The translations under genes were made by a program, and so were the position numbers. This document shows, in pieces, positions 10,172 to 20,412 of a stretch of DNA of 64,000 nt. Positions within the stretch are counted from its first letter, which is position 1. Each line of letters starts with the position of its first letter. The notes below the pieces were generated by a model. It made no database searches, was not told where the DNA came from, and saw only the letters and a program-made list of their open reading frames with translations. This DNA comes from Sphagnum compactum (lineage: Eukaryota > Bryophyta > Sphagnopsida > Sphagnales): positions 28,076,213-28,140,212 of the forward strand of contig OZ234493.1 of NCBI GenBank assembly GCA_965153455.1, written 5' to 3'.

Positions 10172-10953
10172 TGAGGACATCACCTTTCTTTTAGAGGGGG
10201 AAAGTTACACAAATGTACCACATCAAGTTGCAAGTGAAATAAAGGCAAAATTTTAAAACTTCCAAGAGATTGCATCACAAACATAAGTGAGTATGATAGA
10301 AAAGGGGTTGTCAAATGGCATGGACAAATGAAACTCTTTTGCGTAAGCCCAAATCAAAATCGGACTCCTACTTGGGGGCTAAGAGAAATCTTGGTCCCAA
10401 AAGAGGAGGCAAGCAAGGTGAGCTTGCGGGGATGTACACATGCCCAAAGTGCATCCCGAAGGGTTGGTTGGTAGTGGCGGCCAATGCGGGAAGTCATGAC
10501 CCCGTTCGCGTACTATAATCGCGTAGCTTGGGACTTAGGCCTTTGCAAAGCCTAAACGTTGCTTCTCGTACCTTGATAGGCATACCTTTTTGTTAAGGCT
10601 TGGTTGTTGTGACCGAGGCGCGAGATTGGGAAAGGAGTCATGTCAAGTAGCTTAGGTCAAGATTAGACTTGACTTGAGTTCCTCATGAGGGGAAGGATGG
10701 AAAGTGCTTCCCAAATGAGGGCTTCGTCAATTAGGCTAGTTTAGGTCTTTTGACGAAGCATTTGAAGAGGGTTTTTTATGAGACCCTCTTGGACTTGTCA
10801 AAAGAGTGCTGGAAGCTTGGGGACGCCTAAGTTAGCTTGAGACAAGGTCCAAGCCGCAAGGAGTCGGCATTTGATGGCCAAGGATCCAAAGAAAAGCAAT
10901 TGCATTGAAGAAATAAATTTTAAGTGTCAATGAGGACATTGACCTCTTCTTCT
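10172..10953 (+). other. gypsy 3' untranslated spacer
   Basis: About 780 bp lie between pol and the polypurine tract. No recognisable protein is encoded; a 67-codon ORF at 10315-10518 has no family features. A purine run (AGAGGGGGAAAG near 10193) resembles a second polypurine tract and lies in a context like the true one (GATGAGGACAT followed by a pyrimidine-rich stretch), suggesting a local duplication of the 3' leader. Confidence 0.6.
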
Positions 10954-10965
10954 AGTGGGGGAGAC
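10954..10965 (+). other. Polypurine tract (plus-strand primer)
   Basis: AGTGGGGGAGAC lies directly before the TG start of the 3' LTR at 10966, the required position for the RNase H-resistant primer. Confidence 0.85.
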
Positions 10966-11952
10966 TGTCGCAACCCTAGCCTTGGCTCGCGACCAAGGCA
11001 AGGGGGTCGCAAGTGTGCGGGCCTATAAGTAGACCTGGGGGTCATATCACATGCTCCCGGGAGTGCAAAGAGTGTGAGGGAGTGAACCCTCACACTCCCA
11101 AGTGAACTCCCATGTTGGGAGTTGGTGAGAGTGGAGTCCCGAAAGGACTCCCAAAACTTCAGAGAGCATTTTGAGGGGTCAAAACTCAATGGCTTGTTGC
11201 GCCATTTACATCAATGGAAAGCTCTTGAAGTGTAGATGTCTAAAATGGGCTCGCATTGCTCATTTGAACATCTGAAACATGAGTTATGGCCAAAAGAAGG
11301 CCCGGGAGTCGAACTCCCGGGAGTCCGCCAGTTTTGACTCCCGACCACTAAAAGTCAGGAATCGACCCGAAATACTTGGCTGCAGAAAACGTGCGACATA
11401 CCGTTGGAAAGGTCTCGATGAGACCTGCAACTTTGCTTCAGACGGCGAGTCGATCGGAGGTCTGCTCCGATAGTTACGAAGCTTCAAATCGCGGGAGTCC
11501 CGAAAATGCGCGATTTCGGGACTCCCACGCGGGAGTCCCGAAAATGCGCGATTTCGGGACTCCCACGCGGGAGTCCCGGGAGTCCCGGGACAAAATGGCC
11601 ATTTGGATGCCACCCCCGCGACGAATCACAGAGTATACTATAGGGAGTAAGGTGGTGGCTTACTCCCGAGCCCGGGGTGTGGTGTGTCAAAGTGAGTCCG
11701 AGTTCACCCGTGGCTGTCCTAACACCAAAAGGACCCAGAATGAGTTCTAACCACTTTGTGTGGTTTCATGCAGGACCGTGTGAGTGAGTAAAGCTTGTCC
11801 ATTCGTCCTTGTCTATCCCGGGACTTCTAGCACACCCCTCTCACCCCCCTCTAGTGCTAGAAGTCGGGAGCGTGCTCCAAGTTCCAACTCCTTCCGCATT
11901 GCCCCATACTTGGACCCTCAAGCGGGTCCACGAGGAACTTGGGAGTGCGTCA
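10966..11952 (+). repeat. 3' LTR of the gypsy element (987 bp)
   Basis: It starts TGTCGCAACC and ends GTGCGTCA. Going along it there are an early CCTATAAGTAG box (near 11021), module 1 (TGGAAAGCTCT to GAGTTATGGCC, about 11215-11293), module 2 (TTGGAAAGGTCT to AGTTACG, about 11402-11480), a pair of 38-bp palindromic repeats, a second TATA-like box near 11635, possible splice signals, and three U5 hairpins before the end. It is the only full-length LTR of this element in the window. Confidence 0.93.
11491..11566 (+). repeat. Two tandem 38-bp palindromes in the 3' LTR
   Basis: Units 11491-11528 and 11529-11566 are identical. Each is itself an inverted repeat (GGGAGTCCCGAAA facing TTTCGGGACTCCC around ATGCGCGA), followed by further GGGAGTCCCGGGAGTCCCGG. 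The words GGGAGTCCCG and CGGGACTCCC recur through all LTR copies of this family. Confidence 0.9.
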
Positions 11953-14900
11953 CGAAGCATAACACTTGCCACAATGCCTTCCTATTATTTGTTCCTAACA
12001 TACCCAAAGATCTTGCACTAGATGTCGTACCAATAATGTGTTAGCACATTTCTCACAAGGTGATAAATAAGCTAGTCCATTTTGCACCCAATCAATCTTT
12101 TTCTTGAACAAAATAAAATCCGCTTAATGTTTGCATGGTAAGATTCAATTGATGCATTGGTGTCTTGGCCTGCATGTGGAATGTTGCAGTTTCCAACACG
12201 CCACATGGTCACCTTATGCAACCAATGGTTTTTAAGGTACTTCATGAAGTGGGTAACATTGGGGTACCTTGTTGCTAGTAAGTGAATTTGTTGTTCTACC
12301 CAAAGAATCGCATCAACGTCAATAAGGCATCCACATGGTCTTCTAGCATCGCAATTTTTTTATTGCATTCTTTGCGCATGCTTTCCGCACGTGCCACAAA
12401 CATATAAACATTTTGGCTCCACCCCAAATGTTTTTGTAGTATGTATATCAAATAATGAGAGTAAATCTTGCATTATAGCTAACAATAGAGGCATGGAGAA
12501 CATTAAGTAAAAGGTTTATATGTTACTCAAAACATCATTCATTTGCATGTTCAAATGAAGTATTACATAGAAATGAAAATGGAGGGTAGCAAATGTTGTT
12601 CACAAATGGGGTGGTTCGTGCAGAAACCAATTTGTAAGATTTCCATTAGGATAATTAAGCTGTTAGAAAAAATCTTGAAAAGAGGTTCCAATGGACATAA
12701 TAATTGCATTGCCATCACGAGACACATGTTCTGCAAGAAGGTCCACATACCTAAAAACATTTATTTCAACCTAAGCGTTGTCCACAATTATAGCATTAGG
12801 CATCTAGTCCTCTGGCAAACGTTGGGACAATGCATGCAAAACAAGGTGAAGGTCAATTTCCCAAGCTTTTCCAATGATAATGAACACAACATGTATTCCA
12901 TTTTGCTACTCATCAAACACCATCATGGTGTAAAGGGGGTATTGTAAAACACAAAATTGTGGTGTTGGGAATAATGGTCAAGTAGGTTATACTTATATAA
13001 AATTTAACTTGTAGACAAAGCAATGGATGAAATGTACCTAACTTTGGTTTGTGCCAAATGATGCATCAAAAGAGATTGAACTCTTGTGTTTAAACTTTGT
13101 CATCATTTTTGCTTGCCGGGGGGTTTGGATGCCAAGTGTGAATGGGGTATCATCTTGGCTTTGCAAGTTCAAATCCATTGGGGCATGCTCAACATAATAG
13201 AAAATTGAATTCAGGTTTTCCATAACCCACATTCACACACTTATAGGATCCTTGGGGTGTTTTTGCCATAATTCATCTACCCTTTCCTTGATAAAATTTT
13301 GACATTAAATGGTAGAACAAATTTGTCGTGTGTTATGGGCTCATTTTTCAAAGCCTTTTTCTCACATATGCCTTATGATGAGCCACAACTTGTGCATGAG
13401 AGAGCCCTTGCTGAAGGAGCCCCATCAAGTGAGCTTTCATACTATCGAAAAATTGTGAACCAAGGGCATGTTGATATCCAACAACAACTTTACCATGGCA
13501 AACCTCACTTTGTTTGTTTTATGCCCAAGATTCAGGTATATCAATTGACATAGACTTGGGTCTAGTATGGTTGTTTTGTTATGAAAGACCATTGACAACT
13601 TTGTTTGATTAACATATCGGTTAATGCTTTGGAGATTCTAGTGTTCATTTTTGCACCTTGGTTGGATTATAAGAACTCCAACAAAATGTTTTTCCCCTTC
13701 TTCCTCCTCAATATATCCTTTGCTTATGGTGTTTCTGTTTCTCTTGCGTGGACAACAATAACTTTTGCATGTCATGTGGAATCATTTTTGTTCCGTATTT
13801 TGGCCCAAAATTATAATTGAACATAAAGAACATTGTCGCAACCCTAGCCTTGGGTTCGCAATTAAGGCAAAGGTTTGCAAGGGTGTGGGCCAAGAGGAAA
13901 GCCCGACAGTCACATCTCGTGCTCCCGGGAATGTAGGAGAGTGTGAGGGAATGACCCCTCACACTCCCAAGGGAGCTTCCACTTTGGGAGTTGGAGTTTC
14001 GGTGGACTCCCGAATATTTAGAGAGTGATTCCAAGAGCCAAAACCAAATGGATTGAAATGTTCCTTATATCATTGGAAAGCTCTTGGAACGTAGATGTCT
14101 ACAATGGGATTGCATGACCCATTTGGACACTTCAAACGCAAGTTATGGCCAAAAGAAGGGTCGGGAATCAAATTGGCAATTTGACTCCCGACCACTAAAA
14201 GTCAGGAATCGCTTCGATTTCCTTGCGTGCAAGTGATATGCAACATACCATTGGAAAGCTCTCGACGACGACTACAACTTTGCTTTAGACCTCATCTCAA
14301 TCGGAGGTCTGCACACAAAGTTATGGGCCCCCAAAGTTGCAGGAGTCCTGGTTGTGAGAATTTCGGGAGTCCCACTTGGGAGTCCCGAGACAAAATGCCA
14401 TTTGGGTGCTGGTCCCGTGACCAAGCGCAAAGTATAATATAAGGGGGAAGGTGGTGGCTTCCCTCAAGTCCAGGCCGTGGTGAGTCTTGTGAGTCCGAGT
14501 TTGCACGTGACTCGTCCTAGCACCAAAAGTGCTCCAGCTATGCACTAACCAACTTGTTGTTTGGTTTGTGCAAGTCCATGTGAATGATTGATTGTTTGTC
14601 ATTATTCTTAGTCTCATCCCGAAACTCCAGCACGCCCCTCGACCCCAAAGTGCTGTGAGCTAGGGAGCGTGCCCCAACTCCTTATTCTTCTGTTGTTTTC
14701 ATTTCAGGCTCACATTTGAGTCTATCAAGGAGCTTGGGAGCGCGTCAACATGGACATGAGATGTGAGGTTAGAACTCAAAGATTATGGACAGTCTGTAAG
14801 AATTATGGTCATGAATGGGTGGGGTATATATGTCATTTGCTAACCTGTACACAAATGAAACATTGTTTGCTCGAAGGTGTGTAAAAGTGCCTAGGGCAGA

Positions 14901-15122
14901 GGATCGAACATGGTTTTTTGTTCTATTGAACTTGCATGGGAAACTTTCATTGTCTTGTTCACCATCCACAAAATCTTGCAAGCAGTCCCATGGAATCATT
15001 GCAATTTCACGATGAGTGTACAAGCCTTTTCCATGTGTTACATGAGGCAACCATTGTATGTAAGATTTTTGAAATGGCCCAAGAAGAGGTTGTTGCATAA
15101 TTGTTTTCAACGCCTCAAACAA
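11953..15122 (-). pseudogene. Mutator-like (MULE) transposase, decayed and truncated
   Basis: Read on the minus strand, the N-terminal part is at 15122-14769 (IQWLPHVTHG, IPWDCLQDFVDGE, PCKFNRTKNHVR). The catalytic core is at about 13550-11953. Core landmarks are DDTPFTLGIQT then SFDASFGTNQS (first Asp), VFDE, AIIVDNA (second Asp), LWHVRKACAKNA, and TNASIESYHANIKR (catalytic Glu), typical of plant Mutator transposases. Several frameshifts and stops are present. Readable stops replace CAG, CGA or TGG codons (for example PED-stop-MPN and DE-stop-QNG near 12840-12920). A solo LTR splits the gene at 13834-14747, and the gypsy element cuts its 3' end at 11952, so any C-terminal SWIM zinc finger is not seen. 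Confidence 0.78.
13834..14747 (+). mobile_element. Solo LTR (copy 2) inside the MULE pseudogene
   Basis: It starts TGTCGCAACCCTAGCC and ends GAGCGCGTCA (914 bp). ACAT lies on both sides (13830-13833 and 14748-14751), a target duplication that has probably lost one of five bases. TATAAGGGGG is near 14437. The candidate leader acceptor reads TGTGCAAG instead of GCAG. Stem II and stem III of U5 are kept. Confidence 0.9.
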
Positions 15123-15540
15123 GTCCTTTTTTCGACTAGCAACATAAGTTTCCTACCCCCTGTATGTGATTCCTAAACCAGTCAACATAATTGTAAGATC
15201 ATGGCTTTGAAATGAAAAATCATTCAAACAGAACAAGACATGTATCAAGAAGAATAAGTTGAAAGCATGCAATGTAGGCCCAAGGGACAACAATTTAAAT
15301 GTAAAGGTGGTGGTGTGCCAAGCAGTTGGTACCTATGTTTTGTACATCATCCACATGAAATTTGTCTTCTTGGCTTGCCATAACCACAATTACATTTGGA
15401 TAATTGTACAAATTTGTAATTTTTTTGCCAAAATTGGAAAAGACAACCTTTGGAGAAATCAAGAATTGGAAAAGTTGATGTCTACATTGGTTGCAAGGTT
15501 GCAATGTGGAGCTAAAATGGTTGGCCGTGGTTGTCTCACA

Positions 15541-15835
15541 GACCTCATTTAGAAATCCTTTAGTTTTAGTCGATTTTCAAAATCTGATCATACGTAGAAT
15601 AACCGCATTTTTCTAGAGTGTAGAAATTGGGAGAGATGCAATTGATTGAGTGTAAAAGTTTGAAGAGACGTAGTTGATGGTGGACAACAAAAAAATTTCC
15701 AACAACGGTTCAAATGTTCTGTCGACGATGATAAGAAGCAGGCCTAGATGTGCCATGTGGCAATTTCAATGGTGGGGTCTGCCCACTGAAATGCCACCAG
15801 ACAGAGGTCGTTAGGGGGTGTTTAAGACCCTGCCT
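15541..15835 (-). repeat. Terminal block A of the MULE-type element
   Basis: This ~295-bp block is homologous, in the same orientation, to 26700-26965. Shared words include TGTTCTGTCGACG, GGCAA followed by a GGTGG-rich stretch, CACTGAAATGC and GTTAGGGGGTGTTTA. Homology stops abruptly after a short GGGT...ACCC hairpin at 15815-15830. It lies just upstream (on the minus strand) of the transposase N-terminus, so I infer that it is the element's 5' terminal region. I found no inverted partner in the window. Confidence 0.6.
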
Positions 15836-16342
15836 TTTTAACCATTTGTGAGACTTCATGATGTTCCTTGTGCTAGTTGCATATATAATATTGCCATTGA
15901 CCCTAGGAATCTTAGGGTGAAGGGTTTTTTCTTTCAATTTTGTGACATAGTTGAGGTGATGATCATCCATAAGCTGGTTTAATCGAAGTTGGCTATTAAG
16001 AAAATATGAAAGGAAAAAATTAATCTCCTTACATTTTTTTCTACCTTCTTGAAAGCCACGTATAGAATCTGGATGTTTAAGAGATTTTTTGAATTTTGAA
16101 AAAAAATTGGAAAAAATTCATTGATTTTGCCACAAGAACTTTCAATTTTTTTGCAGCAGTGCTAAGTTTCACACAAAAATAATGCTATGAAGTGTGAAAT
16201 CTTTTCTGAATGACAATTATGTAAAAACAGAGGTGCTAGTAGGGTACTTTCACAAGTAGCAAAGAAGAAAAATCATGCTTGGGACATAAAATAAGGTGCT
16301 ATTGGACATTGGAGTAAGTTCATTGTTAATTTTGTATACAAG

Positions 16343-16440
16343 AAGGGTCTGTTTTCAGATCCGTTCAAAATTTGAGGTGTGTGGCCGAGGTTGAGTGAAA
16401 GGTATGGAAAATTCTGGAGGGGTCTGAAAACAGACCCTTT
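16343..16440. repeat. 98-bp hairpin with 20-bp arms
   Basis: AAGGGTCTGTTTTCAGATCC at 16343-16362 is the reverse complement of 16419-16438 except for one base, with a 56-base loop. Candidate MITE remnant or small-RNA hairpin; there is no other evidence of function. Confidence 0.75.
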
Positions 16441-17148
16441 TCCTGCATGAAGAACCGGCTAGTTTTTTTTTTGAAAATATTGTACAAAAGGTGTAAGATA
16501 TCTGTTGACCATCATCATACAAAGTTGTAAGGTCCAGTGAAAATTTACTCATGAAAAGCAACCTAAATATACAGATGGAAAAACTGGCAGGTTCTTTATG
16601 GACGGTGAAGTAATTCGTTAAACAAACACAAACATTCTATTATATTAGAAACCTATTATATTATAAAAGGAAGAAATCATGTCCCAAGCGGGGCTATGTG
16701 AGAGATCTGTTCAGCTGCAAGTGAGGTTGTAAGAAGATGACAAAGTAGGTAGGCTAGGCTATATCTAGGTACCTAGGTTACCTTCCACCTGCACCAAGTG
16801 GCAAGAATCAATAGCAAAAACTGGAGAAGGCAAATTTTAGAATATTGAATATAAAACCCATTAAAGTAGGTACCTTTATTGGAGGCATTTTTGGAAGTTC
16901 ACATTTAAAAGGACCTTTTATCTATAGACAAGTGGTTTAATGGACGATTCCTTTTTCAAATCAATGGACATCTTGTTTTGACATGTTGACATTGGAATTG
17001 AAGGGGCGTGTCCACTTGTCACATGGGGCTCCAATACCCTGATTCAAGAACCGAGACTGATAAGAAAAGGGAAAAAAGAAATTCATTTAAAGGCTTCCAT
17101 TTTAGTGAAATTTTCGATTATTTGGGTGCCTTTTTTCTTACTAAAGTA

Positions 17149-17352
17149 TTTGGTCATAAGGTCGACATGAGCGATGGTGGCAACGTGCACACCACCGGCA
17201 GTTGTAGTGAAGTGAGTAATGTGCAGGCCTCTAGGGTAAACATGCCCCCATCAAAGATCACCCGGTGACCAAACACCTCTCTTGTGCAGACCAAAGCTGG
17301 TGAATGGTTGCAGTCCTTTGTGCAAGTGTTTGAATACAACCCTATGACCAAA
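17149..17352. repeat. Possible MITE, inverted ends TTTGGTCATARGG
   Basis: TTTGGTCATAAGG (17149-17161) faces CCCTATGACCAAA (17340-17352), 12 of 13 matching, about 200 bp apart. An inner GGTGACCAAACAC repeats the motif. No clear target duplication was found. Confidence 0.4.
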
Positions 17353-18330
17353 CGCCCAGTCTTGAAAAAATATGTTTGGTCTTTTCATGTAATCCAAATG
17401 AATCTTTTTTGTGTTGTGCAGTTATGGGCATAGGAAAAAGCAATAAAAAAAACAAAGGCACAATGTCATATGTAATCATGTTTGATTATGAGAAAGGATT
17501 AGCACATTGTATGTGTAGTCATGTTTGGTTATGGTAGAGGACCAGCCCATTGTAATGCACATATTTAAGTGGGTTTAACTCTTTTTCAAAGGACTAACAG
17601 AAACAAAATGCAAATAAAAAAATTGATTGTTTAATTATGGGGGTTTAGGCTCACATTAAAAGGCATGAAACTGTTCATTAATAAACCATAACCTTAACAA
17701 GGATACAATGCACAAGGATCAACAAAGGACATCCTTTTTTGAATCTTTCAAGGTAACACCACATTATTAGCCCCAAAGTAGAATCCTTAAAGATTCCTAC
17801 TCTGCATAGAAATTGAACATTCCTTCCCCCCCCCAAAAAGAGGCACAAATCAAAAGTTTAAACTACAACAAAACTTACATTAAATGAGTACCTCATTTTG
17901 TACTTTTAATCTGAGCTCCAAGTATATCCTTTCTATGAGCTAGGGTAAAAGAACAATTCCAATGCTGCTTAGATTTCTTAGGTCCTAATGCTGTAGTGTT
18001 GAAGAATTCTGATCTACTAATGACAATAGAACGTGTAGACAACAATAGTCCAAGTTTAAGAATTTACTTGCAAAAAACAAGACTCAAAGAAAAAGTAAAG
18101 CATGTAGAAAAGGAAAAATTAGGTTCAAAAGTAGGTTTGCAAAAGATGAAAGTAGAACATGTAGAAGAAGGATCAACATTAAAAATACAAATTGAAATTG
18201 TAAACTAGATTTACAATCAGAGGTTCCAATCATGTTAGGGATAAAGCTACAAAGTTTATCCACATATAGGTGTATTTGGGTGAACCACATTATGAAATCT
18301 TATGACTGATTAATAATTAGGATGTGTTAC

Positions 18331-19244
18331 TGTCGCGACCCCAGCCTTGGGCTCGCGACCAAGGTAAGGGTTTGCAAAGGTGCAGGCTAAGAATGAAGCC
18401 CAAGAGTCAAATTTCATGCTCCCAAGAGTGTAGGAGGGTGTGAAAGAATGAACCCACACACTCCCAAGTGGGCTCCCACTTTGGGAGTTGGAGTCCCAAT
18501 GGACTTTTGAATTTTCAAAGATCAGTTAAGGGGCCAAAATTCATTGGATAAAAAATTTCTTTATACCATTGGAAAGCTCTTAAAACGTAGATGTCTAAAA
18601 TGGGATCGCACGTCCCATTTGAACATTTAAAACACAAGTTATGGCCGAAAGAAGGGCCAATAGTCAAACTGCCAATTTGATTCCTGATCACTAAAAGTTT
18701 GGAATCACCTTAATTACTTATGTGAAGGTCTCATGCCATATGTCGTTAGCAAGCTCTTGACAAGGGCTACAACTTTGCTTTAAACTTCACCTCAATCAGA
18801 GGTTTGCACAAAAAATTATGAGCCTCCAAAATGCTGGGAGTCCTAATTTCGGGAATTTTGGGAGTCCCAAATTGAAAGTCCCGAAACAAAATGATATTTG
18901 GGTGCAGGCCCCATGGCCAGGCACAGATAATACTATAAGGGGGGAGGTGGTGGCTTCCCCCAAGTCTGGGCCATGGTGAATCTTGTGACCGTGTATGCCC
19001 ATGGTTCGTTGTGCACCAAAAGTGCTCCATCCATGCACTAACCAACTTGTTGTTTGGTTTGTGTAGGTCTGTGTGAATTACTAACCCATTTTTCTCTCGT
19101 CCTAATCCCCATCTTGGACTTCAACACGGCCTTTTACCCCCTGAAGTGCTGCGAGCTAGGAAGCGTACCCCATCTCCTTCTCTTTCCATTGTTTTCACCT
19201 TTGGACTCGTAGTTGAGTCTATCAAGGAGTTTGGGGGTGCGTTA
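18331..19244 (+). mobile_element. Solo LTR (copy 3)
   Basis: This 914-bp copy starts TGTCGCGACC and ends GTGCGTTA, its terminal CA changed to TA. Perfect 5-bp target duplications GTTAC flank it (18326-18330 and 19245-19249). It keeps ACTATAAGGGGG near 18931, the module 1 hairpin (about 18590-18632), and U5 stems II and III; stem I is weakened. Confidence 0.93.
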
Positions 19245-20412
19245 GTTACTATTGTGTATTAGGACGTTCTTCAAATTTCCATTGTCTATAGAAATTTTCA
19301 CAGAATTTTTGCGTTTTGTACCCATTGAAATCTCCATCACTTCCATTTTCTATACATATTTAGCAAAAACAAGACTTCATAAAATTAAAAACCTTATACT
19401 TTTAGGTTTATGTTGTGAGTGCCTTGGGTTTGAAGTGGCCATCCCTTCAATTTGTTTCCTTAAGATGTAAATATGTCCCTCCTAGGAATTTTTTTGTTTT
19501 CATGGTCCAAAGCTTACATCAGACGTGTCCCACTTCTGCTTTATTCTTTTATTCTTGAAGAAGTCCTTAAGCCATTCAAAATAATGTAGGATGCAAATAA
19601 TTATTGAGTGTTGGTTCATAGAGATTAAAGGTCTTGTATACTAGAACAAGTTTGTATGGCAAAACAGGTTTCATCATAACATGTCGTAACTTGAGTTTTG
19701 TTGAAATCTATTGTGATTTAGACTATTCTTTTTCTTTGGTCACACATTCTAAGCAATATTTGTTTCTTGGTTTAAGAGCATTCAAGCATAGTTAGACCCT
19801 AGTAGGCGTGTTCTTGTTTTCATCTTGTATTTTTAATTGTATTTTTGGATTATTTGAAAGTAAAAAAGGAAAGCCTAATATGGGGAATTAGAAGTTGTGA
19901 GACTTGAATCTTATATTGCTAATGTGCGAAGATTACAAGATCAATCTTCCAATGATTTTTTTAATGCATTTACATGTATGTAATCAATGTTAACAAACAA
20001 ATGTTTTGTCAGTATGTTGTTTTTTACATTTTAGGCAATGAAAACCCATAAACGCTAAGCATTAAAATGCATAGAACATTGCAATCCAGAACTTCACCTG
20101 TTTCATTTCATTGCAAGATAGAAAACCATAGAACACCTACTTCCACTAGAATATTGTCCGCATTAGGTTTGCATGTCCTTCTGAAATAGTGAAAATTGCA
20201 TGTTCCATTTACATCACATAGTCTGATAGAAAAATAAGTACACATGAAAACTTAACCTATTTCATTTCATCACATGTCCTACTGAAGAATGCATGTTCCA
20301 CTCTCATGATGTAGTCTAATAGAAAACCAGGTTTAGGGTTTAGACCTTTTGCTTATTTGCAAAAAACAAAATGATAGTTGGCCCACCATGTCAAAGGGGT
20401 TTGAAGAGCACT
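19245..20412. other. Intergenic, no recognised gene
   Basis: AT-rich sequence without long ORFs. Words such as TAGAACA and TAGTCTAATAGAAAA recur at 20100-20330, which looks like old low-grade duplication. Nothing else is supportable. Confidence 0.5.

Larger units (their letters stand above)
4472..11952 (+). mobile_element. Ty3/gypsy chromovirus-type LTR retrotransposon, nested and decayed
   Basis: The order is partial 5' LTR, Met-tRNA primer site, gag, protease, RT, RNase H, integrase, chromodomain, polypurine tract, 3' LTR. The shared 337 bp of the two LTRs (4472-4808 and 11616-11952) differ at three positions by eye, all transitions, about 0.9 percent. The interior nevertheless has stops at 5314 and 10085, apparent frameshifts near 5840, 6250 and 7700, an altered protease motif and a solo LTR inserted in pol. 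The left part of the 5' LTR is displaced by the LINE. The five bases after the 3' LTR are CGAAG (11953-11957), which should recur at the unseen left end. The element landed in a Mutator-like transposase pseudogene. Confidence 0.93.
15836..18330. other. Intergenic, no recognised gene
   Basis: AT-rich sequence with two inverted-repeat structures listed separately (16343-16440 and 17149-17352). Short ORFs such as 17008-17268 and 17996-18208 (Lys/Glu-rich) show no family motifs and no convincing splice context. Confidence 0.5.

Noticed and set aside
11491-11590. Repeat-spacer look of the GGGAGTCCCG words, as in a CRISPR array
   Set aside because: The units are head-to-tail palindromes without unique spacers, inside a plant LTR.
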